Shown here piece by piece: positions 45,009 through 52,843 of a stretch of 64,000 nucleotides of DNA. A program made the position numbers and the translations under genes. The notes under the pieces were generated by a model. The model worked only from the letters and a program-made list of their open reading frames with translations, searched no databases and was not told the origin of the DNA. The stretch is taken from positions 124,001 through 188,000 of the forward strand of contig CAWECB010000002.1 in assembly GCA_963807465.1 (NCBI GenBank), given 5' to 3'. Source of the stretch: CAWECB01 sp963807465 (GTDB lineage Bacteria > Patescibacteriota > Minisyncoccia > Minisyncoccales > Minisyncoccaceae). Position 1 is the first letter of the stretch. The number at the start of each line of letters is the position of its first letter.

Positions 45009-45651
45009 AAACCAGTTTTTTAATTTCTTCCATCACCTTACCCGTAATGACGATGCAGATATTTCTGTATTCTTCCGAATCCTTTGGCAATGGTCTCGCC
45101 TTTTCAAATTCTTCCTCAAAGCGTAAAGGTTTCCCGACGTTAAGTTCGACTATCCTTTTAATATTTATCTTTCCGCTCGGAGGAAGGACCTCAATTGCTC
45201 TTTTTATGCCCAAAGGGAGTATCGGCACCCCCGTCTCCAAATATAGTTTCGCTACTCCCCATTTACCTTCCTGGACTTCTCCCGTCTTTGACCTGGTACC
45301 TTCGGGATATATGACGAGAGAATATCCGCTTTTTAGGTACTCGACCGCCGTATCAAATGCTTTCTTCTTGGAATTATCATCCTTTCTGTTTAAAGGAATA
45401 ACTCCTCCCAAAAAATAGAAAAAACTTCTCATAAATCCCCAGAACCCTTTTCCTTTGTCTACCTGACCGATAAAAGTGAATCGCCTCGGAACGCAGAGAT
45501 ATCCGCAGGCGACGATATCTAGATAGCTCTGGTGGTTAGGGGCAAGAATGAAGTTGCCAGAAGGCATTTTTCCGTTTACATTTTTTACAAAAAGCAAGCT
45601 TACAAAGGGCGCGAGAAATATTTTAGAAAATATTGATACGGGCCTAATCAT
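44995..45651 (-). CDS. plsC: 1-acyl-glycerol-3-phosphate acyltransferase (PlsC family)
   Basis: 218 residues with one N-terminal hydrophobic segment, NHQSYLD (family NHxxxxD catalytic motif) near residue 40, and VIYPEGTRS near residue 118. It moves an acyl chain to lysophosphatidate or a similar acceptor in the membrane. Placed within a carboxylase and fatty-acid gene cluster, it is evidence that the operon serves membrane lipids. Confidence 0.92.
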   Translation of the reverse strand: MIRPVSIFSKIFLAPFVSLLFVKNVNGKMPSGNFILAPNHQSYLDIVACGYLCVPRRFTFIGQVDKGKGFWGFMRSFFYFLGGVIPLNRKDDNSKKKAFDTAVEYLKSGYSLVIYPEGTRSKTGEVQEGKWGVAKLYLETGVPILPLGIKRAIEVLPPSGKINIKRIVELNVGKPLRFEEEFEKARPLPKDSEEYRNICIVITGKVMEEIKKLVYEKN

Positions 45652-45668
45652 GAATAATTGCTCAAAAA

Positions 45669-46610
45669 TTACTTTAGGAGATTTTCACCCTCCTTAAGCA
45701 TCTTCTCCGCATCGTTAACTATTTCCTCTATGATTTCCTTACTGCTCTTTATTTCCGTAATCCCGCCTGCGCAGATTCCACACAAAAGCGCCGTAAGGTC
45801 TATATTCGCCGAACCTTTATTGCCCGCGAACCTCTCACTTTTCACCTCTTCGGGAAAAGGATTCTTCTCTTCCATTTTCTTAATGCTTTCCGATAATTTA
45901 TTTCTTATCGCCCTTATGGGATGACCCGTAAATCTGGCAACAACAGTAATGTCTTCATCCGTAGCATTTAAAATTGCGTTCTTGTAGCTCTCGTGTATCT
46001 GGCATTCGGTAGAAGCCATGAATCTTGTTCCTATCTGTACTCCATCCGCACCCAAGAGCATCGCTGCGGCGAAAGTCCTTCCGTTGAATATCCCGCCTGC
46101 GGCTATTAAAGGTATGTTCTTCACAACAATCCTCGCCTGGGGGACCAGGCAGAAGGTCGAATTCTCTCCGATGTGCCCGCCGGACTCCAATCCTTCGACA
46201 ACGACCGCATCGGCTCCGCTCTGTTCCATCTTTCCGGCCAATCTCACCGAAGGAACAACGGGAATCACTTTTATTCCCGAATTCTTCAAATACGGCATTA
46301 TAGGCAAAGGATTCCCTCCTCCCGTAAAGACTACTGGAACCTTGTACTTGATTATAATCTTTACCAATTCGCCGACGTTCGGATTCTGCATAAGAAGATT
46401 GACTCCGAATGGCTTATCGGTCAACTCTTTAGTCTTTTTTATCTCTTCCTCGAGCCAAGCCGGCGAAGCGAATCCCGAACCTATAACTCCAATCCCTCCG
46501 GCATTGCTTACCGCCGAAACAAGATTGGCCTCGGAAACCCCAGCCATGCCGCCCTGTATGATCGGGCATTTGGTGTTCAAAAGTTTTGTCAGTTTGTTAT
46601 TCTCAAACAT
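45669..46610 (-). CDS. fabK: Enoyl reductase FabK / NPD-family flavoprotein
   Basis: A 313-residue FMN-dependent TIM-barrel protein of the FabK/nitronate monooxygenase family. PIIQGGMAGVS at the start, GVIGSGF, EGLESGGHIGE and IAAGGIFNGRTFAAAMLLGADGVQIGTRF are the FMN-binding segments; RNKLSESI resembles FabK. FabK reduces enoyl-ACP with NADH in bacteria without FabI. The neighbourhood argues for enoyl reduction, but the nitronate monooxygenase reading cannot be excluded by sequence alone. Confidence 0.85.
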   Translation of the reverse strand: MFENNKLTKLLNTKCPIIQGGMAGVSEANLVSAVSNAGGIGVIGSGFASPAWLEEEIKKTKELTDKPFGVNLLMQNPNVGELVKIIIKYKVPVVFTGGGNPLPIMPYLKNSGIKVIPVVPSVRLAGKMEQSGADAVVVEGLESGGHIGENSTFCLVPQARIVVKNIPLIAAGGIFNGRTFAAAMLLGADGVQIGTRFMASTECQIHESYKNAILNATDEDITVVARFTGHPIRAIRNKLSESIKKMEEKNPFPEEVKSERFAGNKGSANIDLTALLCGICAGGITEIKSSKEIIEEIVNDAEKMLKEGENLLK

Positions 46611-46620
46611 TTTTTTGTTT

Positions 46621-48138
46621 TTACGACAGCATAATTAATGGGTCTTTAGAGAGTATCTGGTTGGCCTCGTCAACCAATTCTTTGAGTAATTCCTTGACGG
46701 TTGTAATTCTGTCGATTCTCCACGCATTCGCACCGGAAAAAACAAGGCCGTTCTCGATGTCTCCCTTTCTCGCATTCTCAAGAGCCTTCAAGATGCAATA
46801 GCTTTTGTCGCACGTAGGACCGATACAACCTTCGCATTCGCGCGGATTGGGTGTTGGCGCAGTACCCGCTATAATCTTCTCGACGAACGGAGTTTTTATG
46901 GCCCTACCAGGCAAACCGACCGGAGAATGGATAATGACAATGTCTTCCGCCTTTGAATTGATATACATTTCTTTGAATCTCTTACTCGCATCGCATTCTT
47001 CGGTGACGACAAAACGGGTCGCCATCTGAACCCCCTTCGCTCCGGCCCTGAGCATGTCGACAATATCTTTCCCGTTAAATATCCCGCCCGCCGCGATTAC
47101 CGGAATCTTTACTGTTTCCACGACTTCCTTGATTATATCTATAGTCTTCCTAAAAGGATGCCCTTCAGGAAATCCCAAATGCCCTCCGGCATCGCACCCT
47201 TCGACCACTACGGCCGAAGCGCCAGCATCCTCCGCTTTCTTGGCTACCTTGGCGGATGAGGCCATGGCAAAAATTGGAACATTATTTTTACTTGCCATCT
47301 CAAAAATATCTTGCCTAAACCCGGCCCCTTGGATTATAAGATCTATCTTCTCTTCTATCGCCGCGGTAACTAATTCTTTGAAGTGTCCCACTACTCCCAT
47401 GATATTTATACCTATCGCCCCCTCTCCTTTGGATATTTCCCTTGCCTTCCTAATTTCGTCTTTTACCTCCTGAGGATCTTTCATCCCCGAAACGGCTATA
47501 ATTCCGACTCCTCCTTCTTTTGCTACGTTTCCGGCTAGATTGTGCAAAGAAACTCTTACCGCCATGCCACCCTGGATAATGGGAAGCTTACTGAATATGT
47601 TCTTTATCTTAAGCGACGGAAGACTAAACATCTTTACTGGTTTTTTCCCCCCTTCGCCACCCTGCCTATTCTTGATTTCAAGGAAATCCTTCTTCATCTC
47701 CTCCTTGTCCAATATGGCTACACTAAACCTGACTTCGCATTTCCTATCCTCATTAACGTATGCTTCTCCCACAAAATTAGCAATCTTGTCGGCATGTATC
47801 TCCAAGAGCTTGACTTTGTATTTAATCCTGTCTCCGGGAAGTATGGGCTCGTAGAATAAAGCGCTCCTTACTTGATAAGCCAACAAATGTTTCTTCTTGT
47901 TGTCTTTTCCTATCTTTTCTCTTAAAAGTATCGTTCCTGTCTGGGCGATCCCCTCGACGGTCAAGACTCCTGGCATTATGGGAAAATCAACGAAATGGCC
48001 CTTGAAATAGGGGTCAGTAGGAAAAGTTTGCTTGTATCCGATTATGGTATCGCCTTCGATCGATTCGACTTCATCGACCCAGAGGAAGGGATCGTCGTAG
48101 GGAATCAGTTCTTTTATCTGTTCTTTTGAATAGAGCAT
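46621..48138 (-). CDS. FabZ-type dehydratase fused to FabK-type flavoprotein
   Basis: 505 residues in two enzymes. Residues 1-160 form a hot-dog dehydratase: DPFLWVDEV, YFKGHFVDFPIMPGVLTVEGIAQ, with the catalytic His in GHF and the acid in VEGIAQ. After a short linker, 175-505 form an FMN TIM barrel (LPIIQGGMAVRVS, EGCDAGGHLG, IAAGGIFNGKDIVDMLRAGAKGVQMATRF). A Cys cluster CEGCIGPTCDKSYC near residue 440 looks like a metal or Fe-S site. Together they would dehydrate a 3-hydroxyacyl chain and reduce the enoyl product. I do not recall this fusion as a standard arrangement. Confidence 0.88.
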   Translation of the reverse strand: MLYSKEQIKELIPYDDPFLWVDEVESIEGDTIIGYKQTFPTDPYFKGHFVDFPIMPGVLTVEGIAQTGTILLREKIGKDNKKKHLLAYQVRSALFYEPILPGDRIKYKVKLLEIHADKIANFVGEAYVNEDRKCEVRFSVAILDKEEMKKDFLEIKNRQGGEGGKKPVKMFSLPSLKIKNIFSKLPIIQGGMAVRVSLHNLAGNVAKEGGVGIIAVSGMKDPQEVKDEIRKAREISKGEGAIGINIMGVVGHFKELVTAAIEEKIDLIIQGAGFRQDIFEMASKNNVPIFAMASSAKVAKKAEDAGASAVVVEGCDAGGHLGFPEGHPFRKTIDIIKEVVETVKIPVIAAGGIFNGKDIVDMLRAGAKGVQMATRFVVTEECDASKRFKEMYINSKAEDIVIIHSPVGLPGRAIKTPFVEKIIAGTAPTPNPRECEGCIGPTCDKSYCILKALENARKGDIENGLVFSGANAWRIDRITTVKELLKELVDEANQILSKDPLIMLS

Positions 48139-48163
48139 GATTTTTTTGATTTTAGAACACTTA

Positions 48164-48183
48164 AAAAACGGTAAAACGTTTTT
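48164..48183 (-). promoter_or_regulatory. Weak hairpin with T run inside the lipid operon
   Basis: Arms AAAAACG and CGTTTTT around a GTAAAA loop, in the 108-base gap between fabG and the fabZ-fabK gene. Only two G-C pairs, so it would reduce, not stop, transcription. It may be chance. Confidence 0.3.
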
Positions 48184-48246
48184 ATCAAGATAATTTTAAT
48201 CTATTTGGCTCCAATATTCATAAAACTTGGGGCACCTTATATTTTA

Positions 48247-48987
48247 TTATATCGCCAATCCACCGTCAATATTAACCACTGAGCCAGTGATGAAGGATGC
48301 TTCGCTTGATGCGAGGAATGCAACGGCATTCGCAACCTCTTCCGGCTTACCAAACCTCCCCAAAGAGGTCAGCTTCTTCACCATCACCTTCATTTCTTCG
48401 GGAATACTTTCGGCCATCTTGGTCTCGATGAATCCGGGTGCGACAGCATTTATCCTTACATTGAACCTGCCGACTTCCTTTGATAGGGCTTTAGTAAAGC
48501 CGATGATGCCCGCTTTGGCGGCGGCATAATTGGTCTGGCCGAAATTACCTCTTTGCCCGACTATGGAAGAAACATTGACAATGTTTCCTTGGCTTTGGAT
48601 TAACAATGGCAATGTAGCTTTGGCGCAATTGAATATTCCGGTCAAATTTATATCTATCACCCTTTGCCACTCGTCTTTCGTCATTTTGGCCAAAGTTCTA
48701 TCCTGATTGATTCCCGCATTGTTTACTAAAACGTCCATCCCGCCGAATTGATTCTGTATTTCGCCAACCATCTTTTCCACGTCTTCAAGCTTTGAAACGT
48801 CGGCGAAGAAATATCCGGCTATCCCTCCAGCACCTTCAATCTCTTCTTTGGTTTTCTTCAGATTTTCTTCCTGCGAAGGAATATCGTTTAATGCCACTTT
48901 GGCTCCTAAAGAAGCGAGTTTTAAAGCGATGACTTTGCCTATTCCCTGCGAAGCTCCGGTTACTAGAACCACCTTGTTTTTGAACAT
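48247..48987 (-). CDS. fabG: 3-oxoacyl-ACP/CoA reductase FabG
   Basis: 246 residues, a classical SDR: TGASQGIG at residue 12, NNAGINQD near 90, NVSSIVGQRGNFGQTNYAAAK-type Ser-Tyr-Lys site (SSIVG and YAAAK), and a closing INIDGG-like VNIDGGLAI. It reduces 3-oxoacyl thioesters with NADPH or NADH. It fits FabG more closely than the SDR at 0.2-0.9 kb, and it sits between the thiolase and the dehydratase-reductase fusion, in pathway order. Confidence 0.92.
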   Translation of the reverse strand: MFKNKVVLVTGASQGIGKVIALKLASLGAKVALNDIPSQEENLKKTKEEIEGAGGIAGYFFADVSKLEDVEKMVGEIQNQFGGMDVLVNNAGINQDRTLAKMTKDEWQRVIDINLTGIFNCAKATLPLLIQSQGNIVNVSSIVGQRGNFGQTNYAAAKAGIIGFTKALSKEVGRFNVRINAVAPGFIETKMAESIPEEMKVMVKKLTSLGRFGKPEEVANAVAFLASSEASFITGSVVNIDGGLAI

Positions 48988-49052
48988 ATGTTATGCAAAA
49001 TAAAGAATATTGCTTCCGATTAAAAATTGGGAACAAAATCTTTTATTTTGGA

Positions 49053-50081
49053 TTAGAAAACTTCCGCATTATATTTAACTTCTCTTATTTCCCTTCCGAC
49101 GACCTTAATGTCTTCAACGTTAATATCTTTTAAAATTTCGGGAACGGCATTCGCGGTCGCAACCTCATTAAACACCCTGTCTACATGTAATGCATTTTTT
49201 CCGGATATAATCAGCCCCATGAATGTGGCCAACTTGTTCCCCCTTTTGACGAATTCCGCCTCTCCCAGAGTCAAAACATTCAAAGTCGATTTTTCCAACT
49301 CCTCCGCAATGTCTTTATCGGAAGACAGATACTTCAAACCCGAATAATTCTCTTTTTTGAGCATCCTGAACATATTTTCCGTCGCGGAAGCCTTGTCCAT
49401 CTTCAAAATTGAAAGATTTAAGACCAAATTCGCTTTTATAACTTCTTCCGAAATCTCAAGTTCTCCCTGCTTCACAAAATTTGTTTTCGATAGATCCAAA
49501 GGGATGATATTCCTCTTCAAGCAAACATCCAAAAGTCCCGATTTCTGGGCCGAGGCCTCAATCGGAATCTCATCAAAACTCTGCGTTCCTACTTTTAAAT
49601 TCTCTAGTCTTATCCCTTTTTCAAAAAGTAAATCCAATACCGCCTTCAAGAATTCCGGCGAGGTATTATCCCTAAAATATGTGTGGTTCGGAGAAATTAG
49701 AGTCGGCAAGACTAAAACTTTTGAATTTTCATCCAAGCTCAATCCTCCTAATAATTCCTCCGTTCTTTCTATTGCTTCTGGAATATCATACTTGATTCTC
49801 CATACGACAACCGCATCCTTGCCTGAATTGAATCTCACCTCATCTCCAACCTTAAATTCCTTAACAGACTTATGCACCCACCTGTTCCCATTGTTATCCT
49901 CCAAAACTAGCAAGAAGTACGGAGTTTGCGGATGGAAAAGTGTCGGAATATCCACTTTTGACACTCCGATGACTTTTGCTCCTTCGCCTTTCATTTTTAG
50001 GATATCGACAAAACAATACGGGCAGGTTTTGACCGGTTGCTGCCATATCCTTTCGCATTTTGGGCACTTATAAAAAGCCAT
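49053..50081 (-). CDS. DUF35 zinc-ribbon/OB protein fused to a DUF362 domain
   Basis: 342 residues. About 1-110 are a DUF35 (ChsH2-like) protein: zinc ribbon CPKC...CPYC (residues 6-23) then an OB-fold. In archaea and actinobacteria such proteins bind thiolases and form an acyl-CoA channel. About 115-342 look like DUF362 (NHTYFRDNTSPEFLKAVLDLL, GTQSFDEIP, ANLVLNLSILKM), a domain of unknown function often linked to Fe-S proteins; no CxxC ferredoxin motif is visible here. It starts 11 bases after the thiolase, so it is probably that enzyme's partner. Confidence 0.75.
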   Translation of the reverse strand: MAFYKCPKCERIWQQPVKTCPYCFVDILKMKGEGAKVIGVSKVDIPTLFHPQTPYFLLVLEDNNGNRWVHKSVKEFKVGDEVRFNSGKDAVVVWRIKYDIPEAIERTEELLGGLSLDENSKVLVLPTLISPNHTYFRDNTSPEFLKAVLDLLFEKGIRLENLKVGTQSFDEIPIEASAQKSGLLDVCLKRNIIPLDLSKTNFVKQGELEISEEVIKANLVLNLSILKMDKASATENMFRMLKKENYSGLKYLSSDKDIAEELEKSTLNVLTLGEAEFVKRGNKLATFMGLIISGKNALHVDRVFNEVATANAVPEILKDINVEDIKVVGREIREVKYNAEVF

Positions 50082-50092
50082 AAGTTTATATA

Positions 50093-51217
50093 TTAACTAA
50101 CCTTTTTAAAAATGTGAACTGTTATGCTTCCTCCAGCCCCTCCGATATTGTGCGTGAGCCCTATTTTAACATCAGGAACCTGTCTGTCCCCGCATTTGCT
50201 CCTCAATTGGTTCACGATTTCGTAAATCTGCGCCAAGCCGGTAGCCGAAATCGGATGGCCTTTGGCTTTAAGTCCTCCAGAAGTATTAATCGGCATCTCT
50301 CCTCCTAGATTAATCTTCCCCGACCTTATAAGTTCCTGCCCTTTTCCTTCTTCAGCAAAACCCAAGTCCTCGTATGAAATGAGTTCGACCGAAGTGAAAG
50401 CATCGTGTATTTCGGCAACGTCAATATCCTTGGGAGTAATCCCCGCTTGAGCGTATGCCTTTCCCGCAGCTAGTTTCGTCGCTTTGAAATGGGTGATGTC
50501 TTTCCTTCCGAAAGTTAGAAGATAATCGGTTGCAAAACCGGAACCGACTACTTCGATATCCGATTTTTCTTGCGAAACGATCACCGCCGCTCCTCCATTG
50601 ACCGAAAGAGAGCAATCCATCAATCTAAGTGGCGAAGAAACAACTGGGGAATTCTTTATCTTTTCCAATTCCAGCGGCTTTTTGTAGAAGTATGCCTTGG
50701 GATTCAAAGCTGCATGAGTATGGTTCTTGAAAGCGACCAATGACAAATCATCCATAGTTGCCCCGTATTTATCCATGTACATCTGCCATATGAGTGCGTT
50801 CTGAGTGGGAAACAGCGTTCCTTCCGTCTGCTCAATAACTCTTTCCGCCGCGGACAAGATATAATCGGTAACGGCTTCGCTCTGGTTGTCAACCAGCTTC
50901 TCTCCGGCCAGAACCAAAATATTCTTAAATTCATCCAAGTGCAAAGCGGTCCAGAAAGCGACCCCGCCCCCTCCACAAACCGAGGGAACCTCGATTATGG
51001 GTACGTTGGTCTTAAATAGGTCCGAAAGGAAAGAAATCTTGTGCGTCTGATGTTCTCCGCCCGCAGCGCTGGACATCCCGGTAAAAACAATGGCTTCGAT
51101 TTGAGAAATATCCATTTTGGCGTCCTGTAGTGCCTCCAGGGCCGCTTCGTACGCAAAAGCCCACCAAGGCTTCTGTGAATAGTCGAATTTGGTCATTCCG
51201 ACGCCCTTAATATACAT
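50093..51217 (-). CDS. Thiolase family acyl-CoA C-acyltransferase
   Basis: A 374-residue thiolase of the SCP2/archaeal type. It opens YIKGVGMTKF. The nucleophile is C81 in PSVCGGGG, followed by EIHDAFTS and KGHPISATG, whose His residues complete the site, and GLTHNIGGAGGS. The late cysteine of biosynthetic thiolases, in CxG, is replaced, as in archaeal members that need a DUF35 partner. Thiolases join or split acyl-CoA and acetyl-CoA. As the first gene of the lipid operon it could do the condensing step without acyl carrier protein. Isoprenoid or other ketoacyl chemistry remains possible. Confidence 0.88.
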   Translation of the reverse strand: MYIKGVGMTKFDYSQKPWWAFAYEAALEALQDAKMDISQIEAIVFTGMSSAAGGEHQTHKISFLSDLFKTNVPIIEVPSVCGGGGVAFWTALHLDEFKNILVLAGEKLVDNQSEAVTDYILSAAERVIEQTEGTLFPTQNALIWQMYMDKYGATMDDLSLVAFKNHTHAALNPKAYFYKKPLELEKIKNSPVVSSPLRLMDCSLSVNGGAAVIVSQEKSDIEVVGSGFATDYLLTFGRKDITHFKATKLAAGKAYAQAGITPKDIDVAEIHDAFTSVELISYEDLGFAEEGKGQELIRSGKINLGGEMPINTSGGLKAKGHPISATGLAQIYEIVNQLRSKCGDRQVPDVKIGLTHNIGGAGGSITVHIFKKVS

Positions 51218-51267
51218 ATATAATAGTAGTTAATAGTTATTGCCGTGGGTTTGTCCACAGCATAAAT

Positions 51268-51297
51268 ATTATACCTTTAAAACAGCCAAAAAGGTAT
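51268..51297 (-). promoter_or_regulatory. Promoter -10 with overlapping inverted repeat, upstream of the lipid operon
   Basis: On the minus strand a perfect TATAAT lies at 51,273-51,268. An inverted repeat, ATACCTTT and AAAGGTAT, 11 bases apart (51,271-51,297), overlaps it. No good -35 is seen at the usual distance. A repeat covering the -10 is where a repressor or activator would bind; the protein is unknown. The rest of the 180-base gap (51,218-51,396) holds nothing I recognise. Confidence 0.5.
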
Positions 51298-51396
51298 ATT
51301 GACATATATAAAAAAGGTTGTTTGGAGATATTCTCAATTAATCGTCCAGACAGTAAAATTAAGAAAGGGAGAAGGCGGCTTGTCTTGCTTTTTTAT

Positions 51397-52842
51397 TCAT
51401 GTGTTCAGCTTCAGATCAGAAATTATTTGCTGATTAAGAACATCTTTAAGTGAACTCCAAGGTAGGATCACCTCTTGCATCCCCGCGGCATAAGGACCGA
51501 CTTGGTAAGGGTTGAGGTAAAAAACTATCGTATCCTTGTTAATAGTAAATGCTTCGAAGTTCCCTTCTTGAGGTCCGGCTCCTTCTTGAATCCAGTCATC
51601 GTTGGTAAATGGGCTGTCTTTGTTTATCTTTGATAAATACTGAATAGATTTATCCGAAATGTATTTGACGTAGTCTTTATCCTTGTCGAAAATATCCGAT
51701 AAACCCAGAACTTTCTCGTTTTTCAAATCATAGTTGAAACCGTAGGAGATATCGGCCGAGGGGGACTCTCCGGTGTATTCATCAGCTTCAAACCTTATGC
51801 TTACGAAATCGCCGTTCAGCTCATAGGGATCATAGAATATCTTCAAAGTGTTCTCTCCCTGCCAAGCATCAGGCTTGCCGACCGACTGTTTGAAATTAGA
51901 AATTATTTTTTCAACAAAATCATTAATTGCCAAATCAATTTTTCCGTTTTCCACCGCTCCGATAAGTGGCGTCATTGCTTCTATCGAGTAATTGCTACCC
52001 GCCTCCTTACTGGTCTCCGGAAATATATATGGCTTTGTTATCTTAAAAGTAGTTTTGATGTTTGGAATATCCGAAATAAAACCGACGTATTCTTCTGTGG
52101 GCTGCTTATCCTGAGCCGAAGAATCGGGCGAGTTGATTAGGGTAAAATAATTTGCATTATCTCTTCCAAGATAATTATCCTTTACCGAACTTACCTGATT
52201 TTCCCAGGACGAAGAAGGAACAACCTCTATCTTGAAGAGGTTTGCGGCATAGCCTTGAGAGTTATAATCAAAAGATACATACTTTATTCCGTTCCCGCCA
52301 TTTTCATTGCTGACCACATATTTACCATCCCAAGACTTAGGAAGCGTAAGCGAAAAATTATAATCCTGATTTTCGTAAGTAATCGTATCAACATTTCCCT
52401 TTTCGCACTTGCCGTTGTACAAATCCCAGACATTACAAACCTTGCCGTTAAAGAAAGAGCAGGTTCCATTCTCCAGTTCGACTTTTTCGCTTATTACCTC
52501 GTACTTACCTCCGAGGATAGCACAGTATACGGCGGCATCGGTAATATATCCCGTAACTTTCACTCCTCCGGCCGGACATTCCCCGTTATATAATGCCCAC
52601 TCTTCGCATTGCTTATTGTCTTCAAAGATGCACACTCCGTATTCGGATCCATCTCCCCTCTTCTTTATCTCGAGCTTGCCACCCTTATCGGAACAATTTT
52701 GGGAAGCAGGATTGGCTATTGCGCTCGGACTCTTGAAAACGACCTCGCTTATCTTTTTCTGGAAGAAGTAAACCGCCCCTAGAATAATTAGAAGAATTAT
52801 TACGGCTACGACCAAATATCTTTTTTTTCTTCTCTTCTTCAT
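51397..52842 (-). CDS. Membrane-anchored DUF333 (twofold) and DUF3298 protein
   Basis: 481 residues. An N-terminal membrane anchor, then a DUF333 repeat (ANPASQNCSDKGGKLE, YGVCIFEDNKQCEEWALYNGEC) and a second, more degenerate one (YCAILGGKYE, CSFFNGKVCNVWDLYNGKC). The C-terminal third is DUF3298/RsiV-like (FYLNPYQVGPYAAGMQEV). DUF333 occurs in putative hemolysin-like surface proteins; DUF3298 occurs in outer parts of anti-sigma factors and enzymes. A cell-surface role is likely, detail unknown. It starts one base after the capA-like gene. Confidence 0.78.
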   Translation of the reverse strand: MKKRRKKRYLVVAVIILLIILGAVYFFQKKISEVVFKSPSAIANPASQNCSDKGGKLEIKKRGDGSEYGVCIFEDNKQCEEWALYNGECPAGGVKVTGYITDAAVYCAILGGKYEVISEKVELENGTCSFFNGKVCNVWDLYNGKCEKGNVDTITYENQDYNFSLTLPKSWDGKYVVSNENGGNGIKYVSFDYNSQGYAANLFKIEVVPSSSWENQVSSVKDNYLGRDNANYFTLINSPDSSAQDKQPTEEYVGFISDIPNIKTTFKITKPYIFPETSKEAGSNYSIEAMTPLIGAVENGKIDLAINDFVEKIISNFKQSVGKPDAWQGENTLKIFYDPYELNGDFVSIRFEADEYTGESPSADISYGFNYDLKNEKVLGLSDIFDKDKDYVKYISDKSIQYLSKINKDSPFTNDDWIQEGAGPQEGNFEAFTINKDTIVFYLNPYQVGPYAAGMQEVILPWSSLKDVLNQQIISDLKLNT

Positions 52843-52843
52843 A

